Shown here: piece after piece, positions 1-9,488 of the stretch
How the letters are laid out: each line of letters opens with the position of its first letter
Numbering within the stretch: position 1 is the stretch's first letter
From: Photobacterium sanguinicancri
Lineage (GTDB): Bacteria > Pseudomonadota > Gammaproteobacteria > Enterobacterales > Vibrionaceae
Assembly (NCBI RefSeq): GCF_002265265.1
Contig: NZ_NOIF01000038.1
Location: forward strand, 1-33,263
DNA length: 33,263 bases
Direction: 5' to 3'
Made by a program: the position numbers and the translations under genes
Notes under the pieces: model-generated
The model's input: the letters and a program-made list of their open reading frames with translations, nothing else
The model's database searches: none
What the model was told of the DNA's origin: nothing

Positions 1-82
1 GATGGATGAAGGTCTACGTTTTGCTATCCGTGAAGGTGGCCGTACAGTTGGTGCTGGTGTTGTTGCAACTATCGTTGCTTAA
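1..82 (+). CDS. tuf: Elongation factor Tu, C-terminal fragment (5' end outside window)
   Basis: This is the last 26 codons of EF-Tu, the GTPase that delivers aminoacyl-tRNA to the ribosome. Base 1 is the third base of a split codon, and the frame runs from base 2 to the TAA at 80-82. The visible tail includes MDEGLRFAIREGGRTVGAGV, which belongs to beta-barrel domain 3 and is nearly invariant among bacterial EF-Tu proteins; the end (VVATIVA) varies between genera. A tuf gene upstream of bfd-bfr and the S10 block matches the tufA position in E. coli, so this is probably the copy at the end of the str operon. Nothing upstream is visible. Confidence 0.95.
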   Translation, partial: MDEGLRFAIREGGRTVGAGVVATIVA

Positions 83-110
83 TAGCAATTAGTGCATAAC
101 TAAGTACTAA

Positions 111-135
111 AAAGGGAGCTTCGGCTCCCTTTTTT
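111..135 (+). terminator. Rho-independent terminator after tuf
   Basis: The stem AAAGGGAGC / GCTCCCTTT is closed by a TTCG tetraloop at 120-123 and followed by a T run. It lies 28 bases after the tuf stop codon and ends the tuf transcript, so bfd and bfr need their own promoter. Confidence 0.93.
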
Positions 136-244
136 AATGCCTGCAGTTTCACTGGCTAACTATTTAAATTTTATACTTATACTTTTCCTCCCCACATATC
201 CCTTATTGATAGCTAAATCATCTAATAAATACCTCACTGTAAGT

Positions 245-263
245 GGTAATGAAAACCGTTCTT
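245..263 (+). promoter_or_regulatory. Possible Fur box upstream of bfd
   Basis: The 19 bases GGTAATGAAAACCGTTCTT match the classical Fur consensus GATAATGATAATCATTATC at 13 of 19 positions and lie 41 bases upstream of the bfd start. Iron regulation of bfd is known in other gammaproteobacteria, so a site here is plausible. The rest of the 221-base tuf-bfd gap is A+T-rich and holds the tuf terminator and presumably the bfd promoter; I could not place convincing -35/-10 boxes. Confidence 0.4.
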
Positions 264-303
264 GTTTATATTTACTTTTAAATAAGTAATCAGTGAGTCG
301 ATC

Positions 304-492
304 ATGTACGTGTGTTTATGCCATGCAATATCCGATAAGAAGATCATGAAGTTAACGGTGGAACATAATCTGACTGATATTCGCGGCATTCGAGATATCA
401 CACCGCTAGGCTCACAATGCGGTAAATGTATTCGGCAAGCTAAGGTCATTATCGAACAGACGATTATCTCTAAGTACCAAAAAGCCAGTTAA
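304..492 (+). CDS. bfd: Bacterioferritin-associated ferredoxin (Bfd)
   Basis: A 62-residue [2Fe-2S] protein. Its four cluster ligands follow the Bfd pattern: C4-x-C6 near the N terminus and C39-x-x-C42 within the segment GSQCGKC. In the family, Bfd docks on bacterioferritin and passes electrons through the haem to reduce stored Fe(III), releasing Fe(II) to the cytoplasm. Length and spacing agree with E. coli Bfd (64 residues). The gene lies directly upstream of bfr in the same direction, as in E. coli. A Fur-box-like sequence upstream suggests induction during iron shortage, which is inference. The ribosome binding site is weak. Confidence 0.93.
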   Translation: MYVCLCHAISDKKIMKLTVEHNLTDIRGIRDITPLGSQCGKCIRQAKVIIEQTIISKYQKAS

Positions 493-521
493 TCACGCCT
501 TTTTCATCATGGGCTTTTTTG
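478..521 (+). terminator. Weak terminator-like hairpin between bfd and bfr
   Basis: AAAAAGCC at the end of bfd can pair with GGCTTTTTT at 512-520, leaving a loop of about 26 bases that ends in a T run. The long loop makes it a poor terminator. It could at most attenuate bfr transcription relative to bfd. Confidence 0.25.
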
Positions 522-575
522 ACACTCTTCGATTCGGTTCTATTCTTTTATGAACTGACAGAGGAGCGTTACTGC

Positions 576-1052
576 ATGAAAGCTGATCCGAAAATTATCC
601 AACACCTCAATAAAATACTCGGTAACGAGCTCGTTGCCATTAATCAGTATTTTCTTCATGCCAGGATGTATAAGGACTGGGGGCTGAAACACCTCGCCGA
701 TAAGGAATATCATGAATCTATCGACGAGATGAAGCATGCCGATCACCTAATAGAGCGGATCTTGTTCCTTGAAGGTCTTCCGAATTTACAAGATTTGGGC
801 AAATTGAACATAGGTGAAGATACCCAAGAAATGATTGAGTGTGACTTGGCTTTAGAGATGGCTGCAATTCCAGATTTACGTAATGCTATCGAATACGCGG
901 AAGGAGTAAGGGATTATGTCTCTCGGGATTTATTCCAAGACATCCTTGAAGACGAGGAAGAACATGTTGATTGGCTCGAAACACAACTAGGCTTGATAGA
1001 TAAGGTGGGGATTGCCAATTATAATCAAGCGCAAATAGTCGATGATGATTGA
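576..1052 (+). CDS. bfr: Bacterioferritin (haem-binding ferritin)
   Basis: The 158-residue product has the usual bacterioferritin length when started at ATG 576, which has GAGGAG nine bases upstream; an ATG at 519 in the same frame would add 19 unrelated residues and is rejected. The full di-iron ferroxidase set is present: E18, E51, H54, E94, E127 and H130. Y25 and the haem-ligating M52 are also present, so this is the haem-binding active subunit. Twenty-four subunits form a cytoplasmic shell that oxidises and stores iron. The partner ferredoxin gene bfd lies just upstream, so storage and release functions are paired. Confidence 0.97.
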   Translation: MKADPKIIQHLNKILGNELVAINQYFLHARMYKDWGLKHLADKEYHESIDEMKHADHLIERILFLEGLPNLQDLGKLNIGEDTQEMIECDLALEMAAIPDLRNAIEYAEGVRDYVSRDLFQDILEDEEEHVDWLETQLGLIDKVGIANYNQAQIVDDD

Positions 1053-1107
1053 GCTGTCATAAATGTGGTTTCTTTAGCACCATAATAAATCACTGTTTGA
1101 CGTATAT

Positions 1108-1135
1108 AAAAGAGGGCCATTGCTCTCTTTTTTGC
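1108..1135 (+). terminator. Terminator after bfr
   Basis: AAAAGAG (1108-1114) pairs with CTCTTTT (1125-1131) around a 10-base loop and runs into a T tract. The stem is mostly A-T but well placed 56 bases after the bfr stop, separating the iron genes from the S10 promoter. Confidence 0.65.
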
Positions 1136-1206
1136 TTTTTGGGATAAAGAAAATAAGCATGATATTTGAGGCTTTAACCTCCTTATGATTAATTTTCACA
1201 CAAGGG

Positions 1207-1234
1207 TTGCGTTCTAAAATGTGATCTGTATAAT
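1207..1234 (+). promoter_or_regulatory. Promoter of the S10 operon
   Basis: A -35 box TTGCGT (1207-1212) and a perfect -10 box TATAAT (1229-1234) are separated by 16 bases. Transcription would start near 1241, leaving a leader of about 230 nucleotides before rpsJ. This is the only strong sigma-70-type promoter visible between bfr and rpsJ. Confidence 0.75.
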
Positions 1235-1241
1235 GCATCGC

Positions 1242-1785
<544 letters not shown>

Positions 1786-1799
1786 GGGGAGATAAGAGA

Positions 1800-2429
1800 A
1801 TGATTGGTCTAATCGGTCGTAAAGTGGGCATGACCCGCATCTTTACCGAAGAAGGCGTTTCTATTCCAGTAACAGTGGTTGAAGTTGAAAACAACCGTGT
1901 AACTCAAGTTAAATCTCTTGAGTCAGACGGTTACAACGCAATCCAAGTAACTGCTGGAACTAAGAAAGCTAGCCGTGTTAATAAGCCAGAAGCAGGTCAC
2001 TTTGCGAAAGCAGGTGTTGAAGCTGGTCGCGGTCTTTGGGAATTCCGTCTAGATAGTGGTGAAGAGTTTGCAGTTGGCGCTGAGCTAAACGTAGAACTGT
2101 TCAACGAAATTAAAAAAGTAGACGTTACTGGTACTTCTAAAGGTAAAGGTTTCCAAGGTGCTATTAAGCGCTGGAACTTCTCTACTCAAGATATGACCCA
2201 TGGTAACTCCTTGTCTCACCGTGCTCCGGGTTCAATTGGCCAATGTCAAACTCCAGGTCGCGTATTTAAAGGCAAGAAAATGGCTGGTCACATGGGAGCT
2301 GAGCGTGTAACGACTCAAAACCTAGAGATCGTACGTGTTGACGCTGAGCGCAATCTGCTTCTTATTAAAGGTGCAGTACCAGGTGCTACAGGCGGTAACG
2401 TGATCGTAAAACCAGCTGTTAAAGCGTAA
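1800..2429 (+). CDS. rplC: 50S ribosomal protein L3
   Basis: A 209-residue L3, the same length as in E. coli. It binds 23S rRNA early in assembly, and its long loop reaches toward the peptidyl transferase centre. The loop segment [20 protein letters not shown] (about residues 144-163) is clear and includes Q150, equivalent to the glutamine methylated by PrmB in E. coli. It is preceded by a GGGGAGA ribosome binding site and followed after 16 bases by rplD. Co-transcription with the S10 block is evident from the spacing. Confidence 0.97.
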   Translation: MIGLIGRKVGMTRIFTEEGVSIPVTVVEVENNRVTQVKSLESDGYNAIQVTAGTKKASRVNKPEAGHFAKAGVEAGRGLWEFRLDSGEEFAVGAELNVELFNEIKKVDVTGTSKGKGFQGAIKRWNFSTQDMTHGNSLSHRAPGSIGQCQTPGRVFKGKKMAGHMGAERVTTQNLEIVRVDAERNLLLIKGAVPGATGGNVIVKPAVKA

Positions 2430-2445
2430 CGTCGAGGAGTTAGTA

Positions 2446-3048
2446 ATGGAATTGGTAGTCAAAGGCGCAGACGCGCTAACTGTCTCCGAAACTACTTTTG
2501 GGCGTGACTTCAATGAAGCGCTTGTACACCAAGTAGTTGTTGCTTTTGCAGCAGGTGCTCGTCAAGGTACACGCGCTCAGAAGACTCGTTCTGACGTTTC
2601 TGGTGGTGGTGCTAAACCATGGCGCCAGAAAGGTACAGGTCGCGCTCGAGCTGGTACAATCCGTAGCCCAATTTGGCGCTCGGGTGGTGTAACTTTTGCT
2701 GCACGTCCACAGGACCACAGCCAAAAAGTTAACAAAAAAATGTACCGTGGTGCTATGAAGAGCATTCTTTCTGAGCTAGTTCGTCAAGAGCGTTTAATCG
2801 TTGTTGATGAGTTCTCTCTAGAAGCACCAAAGACAAAGGCACTAGTTGCTAAGCTTAATGAGCTTGAGCTAACTGATGCACTGATCGTAACTGGCGAATT
2901 AGATGAGAATCTATTCCTTGCAGCACGTAACCTATACAAAGTAGACGTACGTGACGCAGCGGCAATCGACCCAGTTAGCTTGATCGCTTTCGATAAAGTT
3001 GTGATGACTGCAGCAGCAGTTAAAGCAGTTGAGGAGATGCTAGCATGA
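2446..3048 (+). CDS. rplD: 50S ribosomal protein L4 (operon autoregulator)
   Basis: A 200-residue L4. Its extended loop [18 protein letters not shown] lines the polypeptide exit tunnel near L22. In enterobacteria free L4 also represses its own operon through the S10 leader and can inhibit RNase E; the leader hairpins upstream of rpsJ suggest the first role applies here. The stop codon overlaps the rplW start (ATGA at 3045-3048), so the two genes are probably translationally coupled. Confidence 0.97.
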   Translation: MELVVKGADALTVSETTFGRDFNEALVHQVVVAFAAGARQGTRAQKTRSDVSGGGAKPWRQKGTGRARAGTIRSPIWRSGGVTFAARPQDHSQKVNKKMYRGAMKSILSELVRQERLIVVDEFSLEAPKTKALVAKLNELELTDALIVTGELDENLFLAARNLYKVDVRDAAAIDPVSLIAFDKVVMTAAAVKAVEEMLA

Positions 3049-3347
3049 TCACTGAAGAGCGTATTTTAAAAGTTCTACGTGCTCCGCACATCTCTGAAAA
3101 AGCTACAATGGCAGCTGAAAATGCGAACACTATCGTATTTAAAGTAGCTATGACAGCAACGAAGAAAGAGATTAAAGCAGCAGTTGAAAAACTGTTCGAA
3201 GTTGAAGTTAAGTCTGTTAATACTCTTATCACTAAGGGTAAGACCAAACGTCAAGGTATGCGCCAAGGCCGTCGTTCAGACGTGAAGAAAGCGTACGTTA
3301 TCTTGAAAGAAGGTCAAGACATCGACTTCGCTGGTAGTGCAGAGTAA
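3045..3347 (+). CDS. rplW: 50S ribosomal protein L23
   Basis: A 100-residue L23, which sits at the exit of the nascent-chain tunnel and is the docking site for trigger factor and SRP. The N-terminal [15 protein letters not shown] and the NTIVFKVA segment match the family. It overlaps rplD by four bases and ends 18 bases before rplB. The extension loop rich in K and R ([20 protein letters not shown]) contacts 23S rRNA. Confidence 0.97.
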   Translation: MITEERILKVLRAPHISEKATMAAENANTIVFKVAMTATKKEIKAAVEKLFEVEVKSVNTLITKGKTKRQGMRQGRRSDVKKAYVILKEGQDIDFAGSAE

Positions 3348-3365
3348 GACTAGGAGCTAAGAAGA

Positions 3366-4190
3366 ATGGCTATTGTTAAATGTAAGCCGACTTCCCCGGG
3401 TCGTCGCCACGTAGTTAAAGTGGTTAACTCTGACCTGCATAAGGGTAAGCCGTACGCACCACTACTAGAGAAAAACTCTAAGTCTGGTGGTCGTAACAAT
3501 AACGGTCGTATCACAGTACGTCACATCGGTGGTGGTAATAAACAACATTACCGTCTAATCGACTTTAAACGTACTAAAGATGGTATCCCAGCTAAAGTAG
3601 AGCGTTTGGAATATGATCCAAACCGTAGCGCAAACATCGCGCTAGTACTTTATGCTGACGGTGAACGCCGTTACATCATCGCGCCAAAAGGCATCCAAGC
3701 TGGTGATTCAATCCAGTCTGGCGTAGATGCTGCGATCAAAGTTGGTAACACGTTACCAATGCGCAACATCCCAGTAGGTTCAACAATTCACTGTGTTGAA
3801 CTTAAGCCTGGTAAAGGTGCTCAGCTGGCTCGTTCAGCTGGTGCATACGCTCAGATCATTGCACGTACAGGCACATATGTGACTCTACGTCTACGTTCTG
3901 GTGAAATGCGTAAAGTTCTTGCTGAAGGTCGTGCGACTCTAGGTGAAGTTGGTAATGCAGAACACATGCTACGTGAGCTAGGTAAAGCTGGTGCTTCACG
4001 CTGGCGCGGTGTTCGCCCAACTGTACGTGGTGTTGTAATGAACCCAGTGGATCACCCACACGGTGGTGGTGAAGGTCGTACATCAGGCGGTCGTCACCCA
4101 GTATCACCTTGGGGTGTTCCAACTAAGGGTTTCAAAACTCGTAAGAACAAACGTACCGACAAGTACATCGTACGTCGTCGTAACAAGTAA
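3366..4190 (+). CDS. rplB: 50S ribosomal protein L2
   Basis: The 274-residue L2 is needed for subunit association and peptidyl transferase activity. The C-terminal signature [15 protein letters not shown], which carries the near-invariant histidine next to the active site, is intact. The N-terminal half contains the OB fold and the C-terminal half the SH3-like fold. The start at 3366 is preceded by AGGAGCTAAGAAG. It is followed by rpsS after 18 bases. Confidence 0.97.
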   Translation: MAIVKCKPTSPGRRHVVKVVNSDLHKGKPYAPLLEKNSKSGGRNNNGRITVRHIGGGNKQHYRLIDFKRTKDGIPAKVERLEYDPNRSANIALVLYADGERRYIIAPKGIQAGDSIQSGVDAAIKVGNTLPMRNIPVGSTIHCVELKPGKGAQLARSAGAYAQIIARTGTYVTLRLRSGEMRKVLAEGRATLGEVGNAEHMLRELGKAGASRWRGVRPTVRGVVMNPVDHPHGGGEGRTSGGRHPVSPWGVPTKGFKTRKNKRTDKYIVRRRNK

Positions 4191-4208
4191 TTATAAAGAG
4201 GATACGCC

Positions 4209-4487
4209 ATGCCACGTTCTCTCAAGAAAGGTCCATTTATTGACCTACACTTGCTGAAGAAGGTAGAGAAAGCGTTGGAAAGCGGTGACAAGAAGCCTGT
4301 AAAGACTTGGTCCCGTCGCTCAATGATCATTCCACAAATGATCGGTTTGACCATCGCTGTCCATAATGGTCGTCAGCACGTTCCTGTTTTCGTTTCTGAA
4401 GAAATGATCGGTCACAAGCTAGGCGAATTTGCACCAACACGTACTTACCGCGGTCACGCTGCGGATAAGAAAGCTAAAAAGCGCTAA
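4209..4487 (+). CDS. rpsS: 30S ribosomal protein S19
   Basis: A 92-residue S19, which pairs with S13 in the 30S head near the A-site tRNA. The N terminus [12 protein letters not shown] and the segment [20 protein letters not shown] are the family signature. It has an AGAGGAT ribosome binding site. The basic tail (ADKKAKKR) is normal for the family. It ends 10 bases before rplV. Confidence 0.97.
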   Translation: MPRSLKKGPFIDLHLLKKVEKALESGDKKPVKTWSRRSMIIPQMIGLTIAVHNGRQHVPVFVSEEMIGHKLGEFAPTRTYRGHAADKKAKKR

Positions 4488-4497
4488 GGAGTAAGTA

Positions 4498-4830
4498 ATG
4501 GAAGCTATCGCTAAACATCGCTTTGCTCGCATTTCGCCGCAAAAAGCTCGTTTGGTTGCAGATCAACTGCGCGGTAAGCCAGTTGACCAAGCTCTAGAAA
4601 TTCTTCAGTTCAGCAACAAGAAAGCTGCTGAACTGATCAAGAAAGTTCTAGAATCAGCTATCGCTAACGCAGAACACAACGAAGGCGCAGACATTGATGA
4701 TCTTAATGTTGCTAAGATTTTCGTTGATGAAGGTCCTATCATGAAGCGTATTATGCCTCGTGCTAAAGGCCGTGCCGATCGCATCTTGAAGCGTTCTAGC
4801 CACATCACTGTTGTTGTAGCAGACCGCTAA
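4498..4830 (+). CDS. rplV: 50S ribosomal protein L22
   Basis: A 110-residue L22. The globular part lies on the subunit surface and a long beta-hairpin, containing [18 protein letters not shown], lines the exit tunnel beside L4. In other bacteria mutations in this hairpin give macrolide resistance; the sequence here looks wild type. The gene has AAGGAG seven bases before the start and is followed after 19 bases by rpsC. Confidence 0.97.
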   Translation: MEAIAKHRFARISPQKARLVADQLRGKPVDQALEILQFSNKKAAELIKKVLESAIANAEHNEGADIDDLNVAKIFVDEGPIMKRIMPRAKGRADRILKRSSHITVVVADR

Positions 4831-4849
4831 GAGACTAGGAGAGAAAGCA

Positions 4850-5539
4850 ATGGGTCAGAAAGTACATCCTAATGGTATTCGTCTAGGCATTTGTAAGCCT
4901 TGGAATACCACTTGGTTTGCTAACAGCCAAGAGTTCGCTGACAACCTAGACGGCGACTTCAAGGTACGTCAGTTTCTTACAAAAGAACTGAAAAAAGCAT
5001 CTTTATCACGCATCGTTATCGAGCGTCCTGCTAAGAGCATCCGTGTGACTATTCACACTGCTCGTCCAGGCGTAGTAATCGGTAAGAAAGGCGAAGATGT
5101 AGAAAAACTACGCGCTGCAGTAGCTAAGATCGCGGGCGTTCCAGCTCAGATCAATATCTCTGAAGTACGTAAGCCAGAGCTAGACGGTCAATTAGTTGCA
5201 GACAGCATCGCGTCTCAACTAGAACGTCGTGTTATGTTCCGTCGCGCTATGAAGCGTGCAGTTCAAAACGCTATGCGTCTTGGCGCTAAGGGTATCAAAG
5301 TTGAAGTAAGTGGTCGTCTAGGCGGCGCTGAAATCGCACGTACTGAGTGGTACCGTGAAGGCCGTGTGCCTCTACACACTCTTCGTGCTGACATTGATTA
5401 CGCAACTTCTTCGGCTCACACCCAATACGGTGTAATTGGCGTTAAAGTTTGGATCTTCAAAGGTGAAGTTCTAGGCGGCATGCCAGTTGAAGAGCCTAAG
5501 GCTGACAAGCCTAAGAAGCAGCGCAAAAGCCGTAAATAA
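4850..5539 (+). CDS. rpsC: 30S ribosomal protein S3
   Basis: A 229-residue S3, slightly shorter than the 233 of E. coli, the difference lying in the lysine-rich C-terminal tail. It has the N-terminal KH domain with the GKKG loop at residues 78-81 ([13 protein letters not shown]), and the C-terminal domain with [21 protein letters not shown]3 forms part of the mRNA entry channel and helicase with S4 and S5. RBS is TAGGAGAG. It is 11 bases upstream of rplP. Confidence 0.97.
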   Translation: MGQKVHPNGIRLGICKPWNTTWFANSQEFADNLDGDFKVRQFLTKELKKASLSRIVIERPAKSIRVTIHTARPGVVIGKKGEDVEKLRAAVAKIAGVPAQINISEVRKPELDGQLVADSIASQLERRVMFRRAMKRAVQNAMRLGAKGIKVEVSGRLGGAEIARTEWYREGRVPLHTLRADIDYATSSAHTQYGVIGVKVWIFKGEVLGGMPVEEPKADKPKKQRKSRK

Positions 5540-5550
5540 GGAGTTTATTG

Positions 5551-5961
5551 ATGCTGCAACCTAAACGCACTAAATTCCGCAAGACTTTTAAAGGTCGTAA
5601 CCGCGGTTTAGCGAACGGTACTGACGTAAGCTTCGGTACATTTGGTCTTAAAGCTGTTGGTCGTGGTCGTTTGACTGCTCGCCAAATTGAAGCTGCTCGT
5701 CGTGCTATGACTCGTCATATCAAACGTCAAGGCCAGATCTGGATTCGTGTTTTCCCAGACAAACCTATTACATCTAAGCCTCTTGAAGTTCGTCAAGGTA
5801 AAGGTAAAGGTAACGTAGAATACTGGGTTGCTCAAATTCAACCAGGTAAAGTTCTATATGAAATGGATGGTGTTTCTGAAGATCTAGCTCGTGAAGCTTT
5901 TAAACTTGCTGCACGTAAGCTACCAATCAAGACAACATTTGTAACTAAGGCGGTGATGTGA
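5551..5961 (+). CDS. rplP: 50S ribosomal protein L16
   Basis: A 136-residue L16, which organises the A-site region of the 50S subunit and is one of the last proteins to join it. ATG 5551 gives the family N terminus [11 protein letters not shown] and has AAGGAG ten bases upstream; a TTG one codon earlier in frame is not needed. The conserved segment [20 protein letters not shown] is present. The final A of its TGA is the first base of rpmC, indicating translational coupling. Confidence 0.97.
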   Translation: MLQPKRTKFRKTFKGRNRGLANGTDVSFGTFGLKAVGRGRLTARQIEAARRAMTRHIKRQGQIWIRVFPDKPITSKPLEVRQGKGKGNVEYWVAQIQPGKVLYEMDGVSEDLAREAFKLAARKLPIKTTFVTKAVM

Positions 5962-6152
5962 TGAACGCACAAGATCTGCGCGCGAAAAGCGTTGAAGAAC
6001 TTAATGCTGAGCTTGTTGGCCTGCTACGTGAACAGTTTAACTTGCGCATGCAAGCTGCGACTGGTCAACTACAGCAGACTCACACTCTAAAAGCTGTACG
6101 TCGCGATATCGCACGTGTTAAAACCGTTCTGACTGAAAAGGCTGGCGCATAA
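5961..6152 (+). CDS. rpmC: 50S ribosomal protein L29
   Basis: A 63-residue L29, the E. coli length when started at ATG 5961 rather than at the in-frame GTG 5958. This two-helix protein contacts L23 at the tunnel exit. The core motif [15 protein letters not shown] is diagnostic. It shares one base with the rplP stop and one base with the rpsQ start (TAATG), so rplP-rpmC-rpsQ form a tightly coupled trio. Confidence 0.97.
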   Translation: MNAQDLRAKSVEELNAELVGLLREQFNLRMQAATGQLQQTHTLKAVRRDIARVKTVLTEKAGA

Positions 6153-6403
6153 TGAGCGAAATTCGTACTCAGCTTGGTCGTGTTGTTAGCGACAAAGGCG
6201 ATAAGTCTATTGTTGTTGCAATCGAGCGTAAAGTGAAGCACCCGATCTACGGTAAGTACATCACGCGCACGACTAAACTTCACGCACATGACGAAAACAA
6301 CGAGTGTGGCCTAGGCGATACTGTTGAAGTTCGTGAGTGTCGTCCAATGTCTAAGACTAAGTCTTGGTCACTGGTACGTGTAGTTGAAAAAGCTCGCGGT
6401 TAA
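6152..6403 (+). CDS. rpsQ: 30S ribosomal protein S17
   Basis: An 83-residue OB-fold S17, a primary 16S rRNA binder. The core [20 protein letters not shown] and the [10 protein letters not shown] segment are typical. This is the last gene of the S10 block here: unlike in E. coli the block is cleanly separated by a terminator and a 163-base gap from rplN. Confidence 0.97.
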   Translation: MSEIRTQLGRVVSDKGDKSIVVAIERKVKHPIYGKYITRTTKLHAHDENNECGLGDTVEVRECRPMSKTKSWSLVRVVEKARG

Positions 6404-6426
6404 GCGAACTTAGCAACTAACTAAAC

Positions 6427-6464
6427 AAACGGCCCTGAGAAAGTTTGGGGTCGTTTATTTTTTG
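6427..6464 (+). terminator. Terminator at the end of the S10 operon
   Basis: AAACGGCCC (6427-6435) pairs with GGGTCGTTT (6448-6456), including one G-T wobble, and runs into ATTTTTTTG. It lies 24 bases after the rpsQ stop and is a convincing intrinsic terminator. Confidence 0.85.
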
Positions 6465-6484
6465 TCTACCCATCGGTCGAAAAT

Positions 6485-6495
6485 GGTGTTATCAT
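6485..6495 (+). promoter_or_regulatory. Candidate promoter of the spc operon (extended -10)
   Basis: TGTTATCAT carries an extended -10 (TGN followed by TATCAT at 6490-6495), about 70 bases upstream of rplN. No good -35 is seen at the normal distance. Some promoter is required here because the preceding terminator looks strong, but this exact placement is uncertain. Confidence 0.35.
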
Positions 6496-6566
6496 TCGCC
6501 GCCTTTGAAGAAAAGGCATATCGATCCGAAAGGGTTTAGATGTTTTAAAATAAGCGGAGCACTAAC

Positions 6567-6938
6567 ATGATCCAAATGCAAAGTACGCTTGAAGCAGCCG
6601 ATAACTCCGGCGCTCGTCGCGTAATGTGTATTAAGGTTCTGGGTGGTTCTCACCGTCGCTATGCACATATCGGTGACATCATCAAAGTTACTGTGAAGGA
6701 AGCAATTCCTCGCGGTAAAGTTAAGAAAGGTGATGTTCTGAAGGCGGTGGTTGTACGCACCCGTAAAGGCGTTCGTCGTCCAGACGGCTCTGTCATTCGC
6801 TTTGACCGTAATGCTTGCGTACTGTTGAACGACACAAGTGAGCAACCAATCGGTACTCGTATTTTTGGCCCTGTGACGCGTGAACTTCGTAACTCGAAAT
6901 TCATGAAAATTGTGTCACTAGCGCCTGAAGTACTGTAA
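6567..6938 (+). CDS. rplN: 50S ribosomal protein L14
   Basis: A 123-residue L14, the E. coli length. It is almost identical to the enterobacterial protein in the core ([20 protein letters not shown] and [11 protein letters not shown]). L14 lies at the subunit interface, forms an intersubunit bridge and is the docking point of the silencing factor RsfS. First gene of the spc block in this genome. A GCGGAGC ribosome binding site precedes it. Confidence 0.97.
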   Translation: MIQMQSTLEAADNSGARRVMCIKVLGGSHRRYAHIGDIIKVTVKEAIPRGKVKKGDVLKAVVVRTRKGVRRPDGSVIRFDRNACVLLNDTSEQPIGTRIFGPVTRELRNSKFMKIVSLAPEVL

Positions 6939-6950
6939 GGAGCGATCAAA

Positions 6951-7262
6951 ATGGCAGCAAAAATCCGTCGTAACGACGAAATTATCGTTCTTGTTGGTAA
7001 AGATAAAGGCAAGAAAGGTAAGGTAACTAAGGTTTTAGCAACCGGTAAAGTTATCGTTGAAGGTATCAACATGGTTAAGAAACACCAGAAGCCTGTACCG
7101 GCAATGGGTGTTCAAGGCGGCATCGTAGAGCAAGAAGCTGCGATTGACGTATCAAATGTTGCTATCGTTAACGGTCAAGGTAATGCGGACCGTGTAGGCT
7201 TCCGATTTGAAGACGACAAAAAAGTTCGTTTCTTTAAGTCGACTGGCGAAACTATCAAGTAA
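6951..7262 (+). CDS. rplX: 50S ribosomal protein L24
   Basis: A 103-residue L24, one residue shorter than in E. coli. The KOW motif is visible near the N terminus ([16 protein letters not shown]). L24 initiates folding of the 5' domain of 23S rRNA and later borders the tunnel exit. It lies 12 bases after rplN and 15 bases before rplE. Confidence 0.97.
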   Translation: MAAKIRRNDEIIVLVGKDKGKKGKVTKVLATGKVIVEGINMVKKHQKPVPAMGVQGGIVEQEAAIDVSNVAIVNGQGNADRVGFRFEDDKKVRFFKSTGETIK

Positions 7263-7300
7263 GTTTGGAGTAGTACTATGGCGAAACTGCATGATTACTA
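7255..7300 (+). promoter_or_regulatory. Probable S8 translational operator at the rplX-rplE junction
   Basis: In E. coli, S8 represses the spc operon by binding mRNA around the rplE start. The sequence here, TGGAGTAGTACTATGGCGAA and the following codons, is close to the E. coli junction, beyond what protein coding alone would demand in the non-coding part. The S8 gene (rpsH) is two genes downstream. The assignment is by homology. Confidence 0.4.
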
Positions 7301-7817
7301 CAAAGAGTCTATTGTAAAAGAGCTTTCTGAAAAGTTCGATTACAAGAGCATCATGCAAGTCCCAAGGATCGAAAAAATCACACTTAACATGGGTGTGGGC
7401 GAAGCGATCAACGACAAGAAGCTTTTAGAGAACGCTGCTGCTGACATGACTGCTATTGCAGGTCAGAAGCCGCTAATCACTAAAGCTCGTAAGTCTGTTG
7501 CTGGCTTTAAGATCCGTGAGGGCTACCCGATTGGCTGTAAAGTAACCTTACGTGGCGAGCGTATGTGGGACTTTTTCGAGCGTCTAATTTCAATTGCTGT
7601 ACCTCGTATTCGAGATTTCCGTGGTCTTAACCCGAAATCATTCGATGGTCGTGGTAACTACAGCATGGGCGTTCGCGAGCAGATTATCTTCCCAGAAATC
7701 GACTACGACAAAGTAGATCGAGTGCGTGGTCTTGATATTACTATCACGACTACAGCAGCATCTGATGAAGAAGCTCATGCTCTGCTTTCTGCTTTTAACT
7801 TCCCATTCCGTAAGTAA
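7278..7817 (+). CDS. rplE: 50S ribosomal protein L5
   Basis: A 179-residue L5, identical in length to E. coli. It binds 5S rRNA with L18 and L25 in the central protuberance and contacts S13 and P-site tRNA. Motifs include [20 protein letters not shown] near residue 30 and [19 protein letters not shown]. The first codons coincide with the proposed S8 operator. It is followed after 15 bases by rpsN. Confidence 0.97.
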   Translation: MAKLHDYYKESIVKELSEKFDYKSIMQVPRIEKITLNMGVGEAINDKKLLENAAADMTAIAGQKPLITKARKSVAGFKIREGYPIGCKVTLRGERMWDFFERLISIAVPRIRDFRGLNPKSFDGRGNYSMGVREQIIFPEIDYDKVDRVRGLDITITTTAASDEEAHALLSAFNFPFRK

Positions 7818-7832
7818 AAGTAAGGGTTACTA

Positions 7833-8138
7833 ATGGCTAAAGAATCGATGAAGGCGCGTGAAACTAAACGCGCTAAGCTAGTAGCTAAGTTCGCTGAGAA
7901 GCGTGCTGCGCTAAAAGCACTAATTAATGACGTGAACACGTCTGAAGACGACCGCTGGAATGCAGTTCTTAAGCTTCAGTCACTTCCACGTGATTCTAGT
8001 CCTTCTCGTCAGCGTAACCGCTGTAACCAGACAGGACGCCCGCACGGCTACCTACGTAAGTTTGGTCTATGCCGTATCAAGGTTCGCGAAACTTGCATGA
8101 AAGGCGAGATTCCGGGTCTACGTAAGGCAAGCTGGTAA
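7833..8138 (+). CDS. rpsN: 30S ribosomal protein S14 (zinc-free type)
   Basis: A 101-residue S14 of the long, zinc-independent form; the paired CxxC motifs of the short zinc form are absent. The C-terminal part [19 protein letters not shown] and RIKVRE is diagnostic. It sits in the 30S head near S3, S10 and S19. The gap to rpsH is 36 bases. Confidence 0.97.
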   Translation: MAKESMKARETKRAKLVAKFAEKRAALKALINDVNTSEDDRWNAVLKLQSLPRDSSPSRQRNRCNQTGRPHGYLRKFGLCRIKVRETCMKGEIPGLRKASW

Positions 8139-8174
8139 TTTACTTACCAATTTAGAATCACGGAGTATTGACTT

Positions 8175-8567
8175 ATGAGCATGCAAGATCCGATTTCGGA
8201 TATGCTGACCCGCATTCGTAACGGTCAGGCAGCGCAAAAAGTTGCTGTTAAAATGCCATCTTCTAAGCAGAAAGTTGCAATTGCTGCACTTCTAAAAGAA
8301 GAAGGTTTCGTGGCTGACTACACTGTTACTGGTGAAGTTAAGCCTGAGCTAGAAGTTACACTTAAGTACTTCGAAGCTAACCCAGTTATCGAGCAAATCC
8401 AACGTGTATCACGTCCTGGTCTGCGCATCTACAAGAAAAAAGATGCTCTACCTTCAGTGATGGGTGGCCTTGGTGTTGCTGTTATTTCCACTTCCAAGGG
8501 TCTTATGACCGACCGCGCTGCACGCAAAGCGGGTCTTGGCGGTGAGATTATCTGCTACGTAGCTTAA
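8175..8567 (+). CDS. rpsH: 30S ribosomal protein S8 (spc operon autoregulator)
   Basis: A 130-residue S8. It binds helix 21 of 16S rRNA and, in enterobacteria, a mimic of that helix at the start of rplE, shutting off synthesis of the downstream spc proteins. N terminus [18 protein letters not shown] and C-terminal [20 protein letters not shown] are typical. RBS is ACGGAG. Followed after 12 bases by rplF. Confidence 0.97.
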   Translation: MSMQDPISDMLTRIRNGQAAQKVAVKMPSSKQKVAIAALLKEEGFVADYTVTGEVKPELEVTLKYFEANPVIEQIQRVSRPGLRIYKKKDALPSVMGGLGVAVISTSKGLMTDRAARKAGLGGEIICYVA

Positions 8568-8579
8568 TAGGAGTAGGAC

Positions 8580-9113
8580 ATGTCTCGTGTTGCAAAAGCA
8601 CCTGTAGTAATTCCTGCTGGCGTAGAAGTTAAACTTAACGGTCAGGAAATCACTGTGAAAGGCGGTAAAGGCGAACTAGTTCGTGTTATCAACCAAGCAG
8701 TAGTTTTAACCCAGGAAGAGAACACCATTACATTCGGTCCTCGTGAAGGTATCGATAAAGCTTGGGCACAAGCAGGTACTGCTCGTGCACTAGTTAACAA
8801 CATGGTTGTTGGTGTTACCGAAGGTTTCACTAAGAAGCTGATTCTTAAAGGTGTAGGTTACCGTGCTGCTATCAAAGGCAACGCTGTAGGTCTAACCCTT
8901 GGCTTCTCTCACCCAGTTGAGCACGAATTGCCGGAAGGTATCAAAGCTGAATGTCCATCACAAACTGAAATCGTACTTACCGGTACTGATAAGCAGTTAG
9001 TTGGTCAAGTAGCTGCAGATATTCGCGCTTACCGTAGCCCTGAACCTTATAAAGGTAAAGGTGTTCGTTACGCAGATGAAAATGTGCGTACTAAAGAAGC
9101 TAAGAAGAAGTAA
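8580..9113 (+). CDS. rplF: 50S ribosomal protein L6
   Basis: A 177-residue L6, the usual length. It has two tandem similar folds arising from an old internal duplication in the family. The signature [11 protein letters not shown] lies near the C terminus. It binds the sarcin-ricin region next to the factor-binding site. RBS is TAGGAG. It ends nine bases before rplR. Confidence 0.97.
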   Translation: MSRVAKAPVVIPAGVEVKLNGQEITVKGGKGELVRVINQAVVLTQEENTITFGPREGIDKAWAQAGTARALVNNMVVGVTEGFTKKLILKGVGYRAAIKGNAVGLTLGFSHPVEHELPEGIKAECPSQTEIVLTGTDKQLVGQVAADIRAYRSPEPYKGKGVRYADENVRTKEAKKK

Positions 9114-9122
9114 GGTAACACT

Positions 9123-9476
9123 ATGGATAAGAAAGCATCTCGTATCCGTCGTGCGACCCGTGCACGTCGTAAGATTGCTGAACTGGGCGTTACACGCCTA
9201 GTTGTACACCGCACTCCACGTCACGTGTACGCTCAGGTTATCGCACCTAATGGCTCCGAGGTTATCGCTGCCGCTTCTACCGTAGAAAAAGCGATCCGCG
9301 AGCAAGTTAAGAGTACCGGTAACAAGGACGCTGCTACAGCTGTAGGTAAAGCTATTGCTGAGCGCGCGATTGAAAAAGGCATCTCTAACGTTGCATTCGA
9401 TCGCTCTGGTTTCCAATACCACGGCCGTGTAGCTGCACTAGCAGAAGCTGCTCGTGAAGCTGGTCTGAAATTCTAA
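9123..9476 (+). CDS. rplR: 50S ribosomal protein L18
   Basis: A 117-residue L18, which delivers 5S rRNA to the central protuberance with L5. It starts with a basic tail ([16 protein letters not shown]) and ends with the conserved [20 protein letters not shown]. The start at 9123 is preceded by AAGGTAACACT, a weak ribosome binding site, so coupling to rplF is likely. It is followed after 12 bases by rpsE. Confidence 0.97.
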   Translation: MDKKASRIRRATRARRKIAELGVTRLVVHRTPRHVYAQVIAPNGSEVIAAASTVEKAIREQVKSTGNKDAATAVGKAIAERAIEKGISNVAFDRSGFQYHGRVAALAEAAREAGLKF

Positions 9477-9488
9477 GGTAGGCGGAAG

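Noticed and set aside
519-575. In-frame extension of bfr by 19 codons from an ATG at 519
   Set aside because: The extra residues do not resemble bacterioferritin, the first codons lie in the terminator-like bfd tail, and ATG 576 has GAGGAG at proper distance and gives the standard 158 residues.
2391-2404. GGCGGTAACGTG, one base from the ops/JUMPstart element recognised by RfaH
   Set aside because: It lies inside rplC, encodes conserved residues (GGNV), and is far from the polysaccharide genes. No ops-like element was found near the syp starts.
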